This document shows, piece by piece, positions 32,825-40,607 of a stretch of DNA of 64,000 nucleotides. The DNA is from Streptomyces sp. 71268 (GTDB lineage: Bacteria; Actinomycetota; Actinomycetes; Streptomycetales; Streptomycetaceae). The position numbers and the translations under genes were made by a program. Position 1 is the stretch's first letter. Every line of letters starts with the position of its first letter. The stretch covers positions 372,001-436,000 of the forward strand of contig NZ_CP114200.1 in the NCBI RefSeq assembly GCF_029392895.1, given 5' to 3'. The notes beneath the pieces are model-generated. The model was not told the origin of the DNA. It worked only from the letters and a program-made list of their open reading frames with translations, and made no database searches.

Positions 32825-33982
32825 TTGGGGCGGCTCACCGGCGGGGACCCGTCACTGCTGCGGCGGATCAACTCCGCCGTGGTGCTGCACGCGCTGCGGA
32901 CCGTGGAGTCCGCGACCCTCACGGATCTGGTTCGGGTCACCGGGCTTTCGCGCCCGACGGTCGAGGGAGTGGTCGAGGGGCTGACGGACAGCGGTCTGGT
33001 GGTGGAGACGCCCGCCGAGGAGGGCGAGGCCCGCCGGCAGGGACGCCCGGCGCGCAGGTTCCGCTTCCGCGCGGAGGCGGGGCACCTGTGCGGCATCGAG
33101 ATCGGCCCGCACCGCGTCTCGGCGCTCCTGTCCGACCTCGACGGCCGGCTGCTCGGCTCGGTGTCCCGGGAGGTCACCGTGACGGCCTCGGCCGACGAGC
33201 GGCTGGAGCGGATGCGCGGGGCCGTGGCCGACCTGCTGAAGCGCGCGGGCGTGGCGCGCAGTTCGCTGCGCGCGGTCGGCGTGGGCAGCCCCGGCATCGT
33301 GGACGCCGAGGGCAACGTGGCGCTCAGCACCGCGCTGCCCGGCTGGACCGGGCTGCCGCTGGGCGACCGGCTGCGCCGCTCGTTCCGCTGCCCGGTCCTG
33401 GTGGAGAACGACGCGAACACGGCGGCCGTCGCCGAGCACTGGCAGGGCGCCGCGACCCGCTCCGACGACGTCGTCTTCGTCCTGGCCGGGCTGAGCCCCG
33501 GGGCCGGCGCGCTGATCGGTGGCCGGCTGCACCGCGGCTTCGGCGGCGCGGCCGGCGAGATCGGGGCGCTGCACCTGTTGGGCGGCGAGGCGCCGCCGGA
33601 GGAGGTCCTGTCCACCACCGGGGAGCCGCTGCACCCGCTGGACGAGGAGCAGGTGGCCCGCGTGTTCGCGCTGGCCAGGGCGGGCGACGCCGGGGCGCGG
33701 GCGGCCGTGTCGCGGTTCATCCGGCGCCTGGTGCACGACGTGACGGCGCTGGTGCTCGCGCTCGACCCGGAGCTGGTCGTGGTGGGCGGCTGGGCCGCCG
33801 GGCTGGACGGGGTGCTGGACCCGCTGCGTACGGAACTCGCCCGCTACTGCCTGCGCCCGCCCCTGGTGGAACAGTCCATTCTCGGCGAGGCGGCTATCGC
33901 GACGGGCGCGCTCCGGCTGGCGCTCGACCATGTGGAGGAGCAACTGTTCGCGGTGGAGAGCACGGTCACCGCCCGTCGCTAG
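32825..33982 (+). CDS. ROK-family transcriptional regulator
   Basis: A 385-residue protein. An N-terminal winged helix (LLRRINSAVVLHALR; LTDLVRVTGLSRPTVEGVVEGLTDSGLV) is joined to a ROK sugar-kinase-like domain (GIEIGPHRVSALLSDLDG; VGVGSPGIVDAEGNV; ENDANTAAVAEH; GAGALIGGRLHRGFGGAAGEIG). The zinc-binding CxCGxxGC loop of true ROK kinases is absent, so it should sense a sugar rather than phosphorylate it. TTG 32825 is chosen because GGGAGA lies 5 bases upstream and MGRLTGGDPSLLRRIN is a natural start. A TACGAT -10 box lies at 32788-32793. No sugar transporter is adjacent. Confidence 0.9.
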   Translation: MGRLTGGDPSLLRRINSAVVLHALRTVESATLTDLVRVTGLSRPTVEGVVEGLTDSGLVVETPAEEGEARRQGRPARRFRFRAEAGHLCGIEIGPHRVSALLSDLDGRLLGSVSREVTVTASADERLERMRGAVADLLKRAGVARSSLRAVGVGSPGIVDAEGNVALSTALPGWTGLPLGDRLRRSFRCPVLVENDANTAAVAEHWQGAATRSDDVVFVLAGLSPGAGALIGGRLHRGFGGAAGEIGALHLLGGEAPPEEVLSTTGEPLHPLDEEQVARVFALARAGDAGARAAVSRFIRRLVHDVTALVLALDPELVVVGGWAAGLDGVLDPLRTELARYCLRPPLVEQSILGEAAIATGALRLALDHVEEQLFAVESTVTARR

Positions 33983-34213
33983 CGGCCCGGTTGCGGGGCC
34001 AGCCGTGCGGGCCCCGGAACCGGCCCCGGGTACGCGTCGGATGTGCGGGGCGTCAGGCCCGCCGACGAGTCAGCCTTCGCGGGTACGTCAGCTCGGCCCA
34101 CGGATCAGCGCTCGCGGGTACCTCAACGCCGTGCGTGGCCCCGCGCGCGGTCGCCGGCCGGGCCGCGCGCGGCGCTCGGGCTCCGTCGCGGCGGCCGGCC
34201 GGGGACGCGGGGT

Positions 34214-34990
34214 TCAGCTCGCCAGCAGGTCGGGCGTCGCGTCGCCGAAGGTCAGGCGGCAGGTGTCGGCGCGGTAGGTCGCCACGCTGACGGCCGCCGT
34301 CCGGCCCGCCGACAGGTACCGGGTGGTCACGACGAGGACCGGGGCGCCGGGCAGCCGGTCCAGAGCCCTGGCGTCGTCCGCGCGGGCCGAGCCGAGTTCC
34401 ACCGTGCGCTCCTGGCCGTCGAGTTCCAGCCGGTGCAGCTCGCGGAGGACCGAGCGCGCCCGGGCCGCGCCCCCGGCGGGGAGGGCCGTCGGGCTACCGG
34501 GCGCGCTCGCGGCGCTCTCGTCGCCCGTCAGCTCAGGGACGGAGCTGGCCGGCACGTACAGCAGCTCGGCCGCGACGGGCTGGCCGTCGGTGGTGAGCGC
34601 GCGCCGCACCGTGTACACGGCCTCGCCCGTCGCGGGCGCCAGCAGCCGCACCACGGCGGCGGGCACGTCGCCCGACGCGCTGCCCAGCGTCTGCCACGGG
34701 TCGGCGACCGCGCCGGGCCAGGCGTGCCGGCTGTCGCCGACGGCCACGCCCATGCGGGGCGGGGCGACGGTGGTGCCGACGCCACGGCGGCGCTGGAGGC
34801 GGCCCTCCAACTCCAGTTGTTCCAGGGCCTGTCGGAGCGTGGCGCGCGCGACGCCGAACCGCGCCGCCAGGTCGCGCTCGTTGGGCAGGATCTCGCCCAC
34901 CGCGAACTCCGAGTCAAGCGCGTTGCTCAGCACCGTCTTCAAGTGCCAGTACTTCGGCTCCGGCACCGTCTCAAGCTGCGTGGTCCCCAC
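34214..34990 (-). CDS. GntR-family regulator, HutC/UTRA subfamily
   Basis: A 258-residue regulator. The N-terminal GntR winged helix is KYWHLKTVLSNALDSEFAVGEILPNERDLAARFGVARATLRQALEQLELEGRLQRRRGVGTTV. The C-terminal part is a UTRA-type ligand domain (VYTVRRALTTDGQPVAAELLYVPAS; PVLVVTTRYLSAGRTAAVSVATYRAD), the fold that binds sugar phosphates in DasR/YvoA relatives. GTG 34990 follows GGAGG. A consensus promoter overlapping a palindromic operator lies about 190 bases upstream, so autoregulation is likely. No sugar genes adjoin it. Confidence 0.92.
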   Translation of the reverse strand: MGTTQLETVPEPKYWHLKTVLSNALDSEFAVGEILPNERDLAARFGVARATLRQALEQLELEGRLQRRRGVGTTVAPPRMGVAVGDSRHAWPGAVADPWQTLGSASGDVPAAVVRLLAPATGEAVYTVRRALTTDGQPVAAELLYVPASSVPELTGDESAASAPGSPTALPAGGAARARSVLRELHRLELDGQERTVELGSARADDARALDRLPGAPVLVVTTRYLSAGRTAAVSVATYRADTCRLTFGDATPDLLAS

Positions 34991-35461
34991 CCTTGTCCTC
35001 CACGTTCGCCGTGTCCGGGCCGGTCTCGCACCGGCCGCGCGTCCCCGCTGAGCCAAGCGCGCCGCGGTGCGATCACCCCGCCCTACGAACCGACACCCCG
35101 CCCCGCGGGCTCGGCCGGCCCGTCTCGCGGGCCGAAGTTATGCGCGCTTCTTTATTAAAGGTTGTTTCAGTATGGGTGTGACGATAGGACGACTGGCTGG
35201 CTTGGTCAAGACCAATCCCCGAGCGTTCCACGATGTGAGCCACGGGCGGCGTTCGAGCGCCATCCCGTCGCGGCCAGGAGGGGCCGAGCCGAGCCGAGTC
35301 GGGCCGCCTCGCGTTCGCACCGTCGCTGGCGCTGTCACTGCCGTTTCCACTGCCTGCCACCGCTGCCGCCATCGCGGGCGGCCGGTGTCGGACGGTTCAG
35401 CCGGGGAAGCGCCCGGTCGGCCTCAACTCCCGGCGCCCCTCGGCGTGGTGGCACTTTCCCG
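34991..35461. other. Gene-free region upstream of the GntR gene
   Basis: These 471 bases hold the GntR promoter and operator (35181-35216) and an A/T-rich patch at 35145-35180 (CTTTATTAAAG) that is exceptional for this genome. The rest, up to the small gene ending at 35462, is featureless. No plus-strand gene is convincing here. Confidence 0.5.
35181..35216 (-). promoter_or_regulatory. GntR promoter with dre-like operator
   Basis: On the minus strand TTGACC (35209-35204) and TATCGT (35186-35181) form a near-consensus promoter with a 17-base spacer. The -35 lies within TTGGTC-AA-GACCAA (35202-35215), a near-perfect palindrome that matches about 12 of 16 positions of the DasR response element ACTGGTCTAGACCACT as I remember it. 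HutC-type regulators bind such sites, so the adjacent GntR protein probably represses itself here. Confidence 0.72.
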
Positions 35462-35698
35462 TCACTGGCGGCGTCGCCGGCAACCCGCCGCGTCGGCCGG
35501 CCCGGCGAACCGTTCGACCTCCGCCTCCATCGGCTCGGCGTCGGTGGGCACGTCGAGGGTGTCGTCGTCGGCGAAGCGGGCGCGGTAGGCCGGGTGCGGC
35601 GGGTGCGGGGCGGTGGCGAGGCCGGCCAGGCCGCGCCGGCCACCACAACGTGGTCGGTGGGTTCGGTGGTCGGTGGGTCCGGCGATGGTCCGGGTCAC
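35462..35698 (-). CDS. Small protein co-transcribed with polyprenyl synthase gene
   Basis: A 78-residue protein starting MTRTIAGPTDHRTHRP at GTG 35698, with AGGAGGGAA six bases upstream, one of the best ribosome sites in the window. It begins 11 bases after the polyprenyl synthase stop. Third codon positions are nearly all G or C. The middle has an acidic stretch (FADDDTLDVPTDAEPMEAEVERF) and the end is basic (CRRRRQ). I do not recognise the family. Context suggests an accessory protein for isoprenoid metabolism, without proof. Confidence 0.75.
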   Translation of the reverse strand: MTRTIAGPTDHRTHRPRCGGRRGLAGLATAPHPPHPAYRARFADDDTLDVPTDAEPMEAEVERFAGPADAAGCRRRRQ

Positions 35699-35709
35699 CG
35701 GGTTCCCTC

Positions 35710-37125
35710 CTACTCCGGGCCCGTGGGTGGTGCCGGCTCCTGGCCCGTGGGCGGTTCCTGCTCCGGACCCGTGGGTGGTGCCTGCTCCTGGCCCGTGGGT
35801 GGTTCCTGTTCCTGGCCGGCGGGCGGCGGCTGCTCCGGGTCGGCGGGGGGCGACGCGGGCGGCCGGTCCGGTGGTGCGGGGGCGTCGGGTGGGGTGCCGG
35901 TGGTCTCGGCGAGCAGGTGGCGCAACCGGGCCGCCGCGTACGGTTCCAGGTCGGCCGCGCCCAGGTGGCGCTGGGACTGCCGGGCGAGCCGCGTGATCTT
36001 CGCCTGGACCAGGTCGCGGGCGCCGATGGCGACGAGCCGTGCCCGCAGGCCGTCCAGTTCGGCACCGGTGAGGTCGGTGCGGCCCACGGCGTGCTCCAGC
36101 AGGTCGAGCGCGGCGCGGTCCCCGGCCCTGGCGGCCAGGGCGTGGGCGACGGCCAGCAGGTAGGTGGGCTTGCCCTGCCGTACGTCGCCGCCGGTCGGCT
36201 TTCCGGTGGCGCGCGGGTCGGCGAACAGGTCGTCCAGATCGTCCCGGAGCTGGAAGGCCAGTCCGGCGCGGCGTCCGGCGCGGCACAGCGCCCGGGTGGT
36301 GGCGTTGTCCGCGCCGGCCAGGACCGCGCCGAGGTGCAGCGGGCGTTCGACGGTGTACCGGGCGCTCTTGAGGCGGGCGGCGCGGAGCGCGCGGGTCGGG
36401 CTGAGCGCGGCGGTGGCCTGACCCTGCACGTCCAGGTACTGGCCGGCCACCATCTCGGTGCGCATGTCGCGCCACACGTCGTGCAGCCGGCGCGCGGTGT
36501 GCGGCGGGAGGTGGGGGTCCAGCAGGAGGTCCGCGACCGTGTCGTCCGCCCAGACCAGGGCCAGGTCGCCGGCGAGCACGGCGGCCGACGCGCCGAGTTG
36601 CCGCGCCGCGGGGCCCGGCGCGGCGCCCGCGTACTGGTGCGTCACGTCGGCGTGGAGCGAGGGATGGCCGCGGCGCACCGGGGCGGCGTCCATCAGGTCG
36701 TCGTGGACGAGCGCGCAGGTCTGGATGAGTTCGAGCGCGGCGGCCAGCCGGAGTCCCGCCCCCACCCGCCCCGCTCCCCCGCCACCGCACGCGCGCAGGG
36801 CCCACCACACGAGGCGGGAGCGGATGCGGCGCCCGCCCCGCGTGGTGAAGCGCGCGACCCGCTCGGCGATGTCGTCGGCGAAGACCGGGTCCAGGTCGCG
36901 GCAGCGGGCCAGGCCGGCCGCGAGCAGCCGCTCAAGCTCCCGGTTGACGGCCCCGACCACGTCGTCGTCGACGGCGTACGGATCGTCCTCGCCCTCCCGC
37001 TCCCGCTGCGCGCCGCCCGTGGCGGGGGCGGGACGGGCGCCGGGCGCGGGGGCCCCGAGCGGCCCGGCGCGGGGCCTGCGCGGCAGGTCAGCCGCCATCC
37101 GGCCGATCACCTGGGTGGAGCGCAT
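35710..37125 (-). CDS. Polyprenyl (GGPP-type) diphosphate synthase with repetitive Pro-rich tail
   Basis: A 471-residue trans-isoprenyl diphosphate synthase that condenses isopentenyl diphosphate with an allylic primer. Both Asp-rich Mg2+ motifs are present: DDLMD (142-146) and DDLDD (295-299), with the conserved GGRRIRSRL basic block before the first. Catalytic length is normal. The N-terminal 45 residues are Pro/Arg/Ala rich and the last 45 are a low-complexity tail of 8-residue repeats such as QEQEPPTG. ATG 37125 follows GAGAGGAG. An ATG at 37170 has no ribosome site. No phytoene synthase or terpene cyclase is adjacent, so the product is unassigned. Confidence 0.92.
   Translation of the reverse strand: MRSTQVIGRMAADLPRRPRAGPLGAPAPGARPAPATGGAQREREGEDDPYAVDDDVVGAVNRELERLLAAGLARCRDLDPVFADDIAERVARFTTRGGRRIRSRLVWWALRACGGGGAGRVGAGLRLAAALELIQTCALVHDDLMDAAPVRRGHPSLHADVTHQYAGAAPGPAARQLGASAAVLAGDLALVWADDTVADLLLDPHLPPHTARRLHDVWRDMRTEMVAGQYLDVQGQATAALSPTRALRAARLKSARYTVERPLHLGAVLAGADNATTRALCRAGRRAGLAFQLRDDLDDLFADPRATGKPTGGDVRQGKPTYLLAVAHALAARAGDRAALDLLEHAVGRTDLTGAELDGLRARLVAIGARDLVQAKITRLARQSQRHLGAADLEPYAAARLRHLLAETTGTPPDAPAPPDRPPASPPADPEQPPPAGQEQEPPTGQEQAPPTGPEQEPPTGQEPAPPTGPE
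35720..35839. repeat. Five tandem 24-bp repeats in the polyprenyl synthase gene
   Basis: Units begin at 35720, 35744, 35768, 35792 and 35816, each close to CCCGTGGGTGGTTCCTGCTC on the plus strand. They encode 8-residue repeats of the PPTG(Q/P)EQ(E/A) type at the protein C-terminus. The first four copies are very similar and the fifth is more diverged. Copy number may vary between strains. Confidence 0.85.
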
Positions 37126-37448
37126 CGAGGACTCCTCTCGCCCGTCGGGGAAATACCTCCGCTCTGACATATGCCGCGCGGGACGCCTCGCGGGCTGCGC
37201 CGTTCGGGGGACTGGGCGGCGGGCCGGTGGCCGACCACTGCCGCTGGCGCCGCCGCCGGGGCCGGTCCGCGTCCCGCCGCGTCTCTGGGGCGCCTGGGAA
37301 ACCGGGGCGGGGCCGCCCTACGACGCCGGGCTGACCGCCTCCTGGCAGCGGTTGCGGGTGCGTTCGGGTGACGGTCGGACCGTACGTGCCGACATCGCGC
37401 CGCCGCGCTGCGAGATGCCGCGCTCGGGGTACGGGGTACGGCGGCTGG
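37126..37448 (-). other. Region between hypothetical gene and polyprenyl synthase gene
   Basis: These 323 bases must carry the polyprenyl synthase promoter unless it is read through from the upstream hypothetical gene on the same strand. Apart from an ATATGTC patch near 37170, I see no clear promoter, operator or hairpin. Confidence 0.35.
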
Positions 37449-38432
37449 TCAGGCGCGGCGGTGGTGGCGGGTGAACTCCTTCTCGGGCTCGGCAAGGTAG
37501 CTCCAGGGCCGGACCGTGTAGGCGCCGTCGAGCGTCCGGAAGACGCGCCGGATGGTGTGCCGCTCGTCAGCCAGCGCCAGGGCCATGGCGAAGACGTTGA
37601 AGTCGTACTGCCAGCCCGGGCGGAACGCGTAGGCGGGGTGGAGGATGCTGTGGTCGACGGCGCGCCGCAACTCGTCCTGGATCTCGGGGGTTTCGAGGCA
37701 CCTCCCGTCGTCCGCCTCGACCCAGTCCTGGATGTGCGCCATGGCGATCACGCAACCGAGACGGTGCCCCCGCGGAGCACGGGCGAGCGCGTCACGGGCG
37801 AAGGCCAGCGCCTGGCCGGGGGCGCCGCCCCAACGGGGTTGCAGGTGTGACAGCCACTCAAGGTGGGTCTCCAGGTCCAGCGGGTCGAGGTGCAGGGCGT
37901 CCGCCAGCCGGGCCCCGTTGACCTCGGCACCCAGCGACATTCCCCGCCCCAGGGCGAGGAGGCGGCCCCAGGGGGTGACCCAGTCCGGCCGTAACCCGAC
38001 GGCTTCCAGGAGGTACTCCTCGGCGATACGCAGCCGCCGGACGAAGGTACGCCACTGTTCCGGCGTGACGTTCACGGCGAGGTCGGTGGTGCGTGCCTCC
38101 CAGCCCCAGGCGACATACCGCGCCCCGGCGATGAGCAGGGCCGACGCGCGGTGTTCCGGGTCGTCCTCGATGGCCTGGCCGATCCAGTCCTGTACGCCAT
38201 CCACCTGGGCCAGTTCGAGGAGGACCTGATGGTTGTGGCCGAGGTCGACGAGGGGCAGCGTCGCCGTAAGCGCCGGCCAGTCCCCCGCCCGCGCCGCCTC
38301 CACCAGGGCCAGTACGCGCGCGTCCCCGAGCGCGCGCAGGGTGTACACCTGGCTCCGCCGCCCGCGCGGGGCGGGAAGGGCGTGCGGATCCGCCGGTCTC
38401 TCCGCGCTCCTGCCGAACAGCTTGCCCAACAT
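37449..38432 (-). CDS. Hypothetical protein, helical TPR-like (DUF4034-like)
   Basis: A 327-residue soluble protein made almost entirely of predicted helices, with a TPR-like look (LRALGDARVLALVEAARAGDWPAL; ASALLIAGARYVAWGWEAR; RRLRIAEEYLLEAVGLRPDWVTPWGRLLALGRGM; AIMAHIQDWVE). It resembles the streptomycete proteins annotated as DUF4034-like, which have no known function. No signal peptide, membrane helix or catalytic motif is visible. ATG 38432 starts MLGKLFGRS. It is upstream of the polyprenyl synthase on the same strand and may be co-transcribed. Confidence 0.82.
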   Translation of the reverse strand: MLGKLFGRSAERPADPHALPAPRGRRSQVYTLRALGDARVLALVEAARAGDWPALTATLPLVDLGHNHQVLLELAQVDGVQDWIGQAIEDDPEHRASALLIAGARYVAWGWEARTTDLAVNVTPEQWRTFVRRLRIAEEYLLEAVGLRPDWVTPWGRLLALGRGMSLGAEVNGARLADALHLDPLDLETHLEWLSHLQPRWGGAPGQALAFARDALARAPRGHRLGCVIAMAHIQDWVEADDGRCLETPEIQDELRRAVDHSILHPAYAFRPGWQYDFNVFAMALALADERHTIRRVFRTLDGAYTVRPWSYLAEPEKEFTRHHRRA

Positions 38433-38909
38433 GCCGCGCCCCCCGACTCCGCCTGATCATCCGTCCGCAGCATAAGCGAGACCGGGGACGCCGCCTCCAC
38501 ACGGCTTTCACCGCTGCTTCACAGCTCTGGCCCGCGCGCGGGACGCCCCTGGAGCCGAGCGCGTGGCCCCACCAGCGCCACGGACCACAACGACAGTTGA
38601 CACGCCGCCCGCTCCGCCGCCCGACCCGTATCCGCTCGCCCGGCCCGTCCGACCCACCCGACCCACTCGATCCCTCCTGCCCACGCGGCCCGCCCGGCCC
38701 GACCGGCCCCGGAACACCGGCGTTCGTCGGCCAACCGGTCGCGTACTCCACGCCACACCCGTCCACCGCGCCCCACCCGAGACGGCGTCCGGGCAGGATG
38801 GTGGCGGACCGGACGGGGCTCGGGGGACGGTCCGTGGCCTGTTCGGCGGCGGGCGACCGGCCCGGCGTTCCGCTCGCGGCGTCAGCGGCGTGGAAGGGAG
38901 TGCCCAGCG
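38433..38909. other. Divergent region between hypothetical and FAD/NAD(P) genes
   Basis: These 477 bases hold no recognisable gene. The half near 38450-38520 is slightly less G+C-rich and may carry the minus-strand promoter. The plus-strand side ends with the GGAAGGGAG ribosome site of the FAD/NAD(P) gene. No clear inverted repeat was found. Confidence 0.4.
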
Positions 38910-40457
38910 GTGGACGCGGTTGTTCCTGACGTCGGGGCGGCCGGCGTGGGCCGGCGCGGGGCGGACTCGTCCGTCGGCCGGGACGTGGTGATCGTCGGTG
39001 GCGGGGCGGCCGGCACCAGCGTGCTGGTGCAGTTGGTCGACGCGCTCTCGCGCGCCTCGGTCTCGGGTGGGGCCGGGGCGCGTGCCGTGCGGTCCGTACG
39101 CGTGGTGGACCCCCGCCCGATGGGCTGGGGGTTGGCCTTCGGCGACAGCGATCCGCTGCTGATGTGCAACAGCGCGGTGGACCTCAACTCCGTGCGCGCG
39201 CGGCGCCCGCGGGACTTCGAGGACCACCTGCGGCAGCGCGGCTGGACGGGGCGGGCCGAGGAGTGCGTGCCGAGGTCGTGGATGGCCGACTACTGCCACG
39301 CCCGCTCGGCCGAGGCCCGCGCGCGGGCCGCCGCGCACGGCGTCGACGTGGACCGGTTGTCGGCCACGGCCCGCGCGCTGGAGGTACGGGCCGACGGCTA
39401 TCGGGTGCTGCTGTCCGACGGCCGGAGTGTCCCCGCCGACGACGTGGTCATCTGCACCGGCGTGCGCCGTCCCCGCGTCCCGGACGGCTTCGCCGCCTGG
39501 CAGGACCACCCCCGCTATCTGGACAGCCCGTACCCGAGCACCCGGCTGCGCGAGGCGCTGGGCCGGCGCCCGCGCCGGGTCCTGGTGTTGGGCACGCACC
39601 AGAGCGCCGTCGACGCCGCGCTGCTGCTGTGCCGGGACGGCCACCAGACCACGCTGACCTCGCCGTCGGGCCAACTGCCCGCGGTGCGTACCGCGCTGGC
39701 CGCTCCCCCGCACGCCCTCCCGGCGCTGGAGCGGGTCGCCGACCTCGACCCCGCCGACCCGCTCCTGGGCGATCGGCTCCTGCGCCACACGGTGGAGGCG
39801 GTCCGGTCGGTCTCGCCGCTCCCCTGGCGACGGCAGACCTCCACGGCCGCCGACCCCGTACGGCGGTTGCGCGAGGAGACGGCGCTCGCCGAGGCCGGCG
39901 CCTGCCACTGGGCTCGGGTGTGTGCCCCGCTGATAGACGCCGCCATCGCGCTGGGCGGCACGCTGTCCGACGGGCGGCGGCGCGCGCTCATGGCCCGCTT
40001 CGCGCCGTTCGTCAACCGCTACGTCACCGCGCTGGCGCTGGTCAACGCCCGCCGGCTGGTGGCGCACTGCGACGCCGGGCGGCTGCGCGTGGCCGCCGGC
40101 TACCCGCGCGCCGTCTCGTACGCTGGCGGGCGCTGGCGCGTGCGGTGGCCCGACTCCACCGTGCGGGAGTACGACCACGTCGTCAACGCCACCGGCTTCC
40201 ACCCGCCGCAGCCGTACTGGGACGGTGCCACCAACACGCTGCACCTGGAGTCGCCGCCCGCCTCGGCCACCGCCCTTGACCACCTCGCGGCCGACCTCCA
40301 CGTGCGCGCCGCCCCGGACGCCGCGCCGGAGCGGGTGTGGATCGTGGGTGTGGGCACCCACCTGCGCATCCCGTTCGCCAACCACCTGAACAACGTCGTA
40401 CGCCAGGCCGACGAGGTCGTCGGCCACCTGCTTCGGACGCCCAATTCGCCGATGTAG
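38910..40457 (+). CDS. FAD/NAD(P)-binding protein (NAD_binding_9 type)
   Basis: A 515-residue protein. A dinucleotide-binding site is near the N-terminus (VVIVGGGAAGTSVLVQLVDAL), followed by RVVDPRPMGWGLAFG and the family-typical MCNSAVDLNSVRARRPRDFEDHL. A second Rossmann-like site is VLVLGTHQSAVDAALLL, and the FAD-closing segment is YDHVVNATGFH. This family is sometimes called lysine/ornithine N-monooxygenase-like, and most members have no known substrate. GTG 38910 follows GGAAGGGAG. The gene looks monocistronic, with a new promoter starting 50 bases beyond its end. Confidence 0.88.
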   Translation: MDAVVPDVGAAGVGRRGADSSVGRDVVIVGGGAAGTSVLVQLVDALSRASVSGGAGARAVRSVRVVDPRPMGWGLAFGDSDPLLMCNSAVDLNSVRARRPRDFEDHLRQRGWTGRAEECVPRSWMADYCHARSAEARARAAAHGVDVDRLSATARALEVRADGYRVLLSDGRSVPADDVVICTGVRRPRVPDGFAAWQDHPRYLDSPYPSTRLREALGRRPRRVLVLGTHQSAVDAALLLCRDGHQTTLTSPSGQLPAVRTALAAPPHALPALERVADLDPADPLLGDRLLRHTVEAVRSVSPLPWRRQTSTAADPVRRLREETALAEAGACHWARVCAPLIDAAIALGGTLSDGRRRALMARFAPFVNRYVTALALVNARRLVAHCDAGRLRVAAGYPRAVSYAGGRWRVRWPDSTVREYDHVVNATGFHPPQPYWDGATNTLHLESPPASATALDHLAADLHVRAAPDAAPERVWIVGVGTHLRIPFANHLNNVVRQADEVVGHLLRTPNSPM

Positions 40458-40507
40458 CGCGCCTTGTGGGACATGGCCACTTTGAAACCTCCTTGGGCGT
40501 TAAGAAG

Positions 40508-40535
40508 TTGACACATGTGGGTTTCGTGTGAAGAT
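40508..40535 (+). promoter_or_regulatory. Promoter of the FG-GAP protein gene
   Basis: A perfect -35 (TTGACA, 40508-40513) is followed after 16 bases by GAAGAT (40530-40535) as a weaker -10. Transcription would begin near 40542, giving a leader of about 65 bases. Confidence 0.55.
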
Positions 40536-40553
40536 CAAGGCGATATCGCAACC

Positions 40554-40577
40554 GCCGAGGGCGTCAGCGCCCTCGGC
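40554..40577 (+). other. 5'-leader hairpin before the FG-GAP gene
   Basis: A perfect 10-bp stem (GCCGAGGGCG with CGCCCTCGGC) with loop TCAG, followed by a T/C-rich stretch. It starts about 12 bases after the predicted transcription start and 31 bases before the GTG start. It could be an attenuator, a 5' stabiliser, or the terminator of the upstream FAD gene. Confidence 0.5.
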
Positions 40578-40607
40578 TCTTGTCACCTTCCTTGGGGGGA
40601 AGCCCAC

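Noticed and set aside
35710..37125. Encapsulin cargo enzyme (family 2 polyprenyl transferase)
   Set aside because: The disordered arms are suggestive, but no encapsulin shell gene is in the window and the catalytic part looks like an ordinary GGPP-type synthase.
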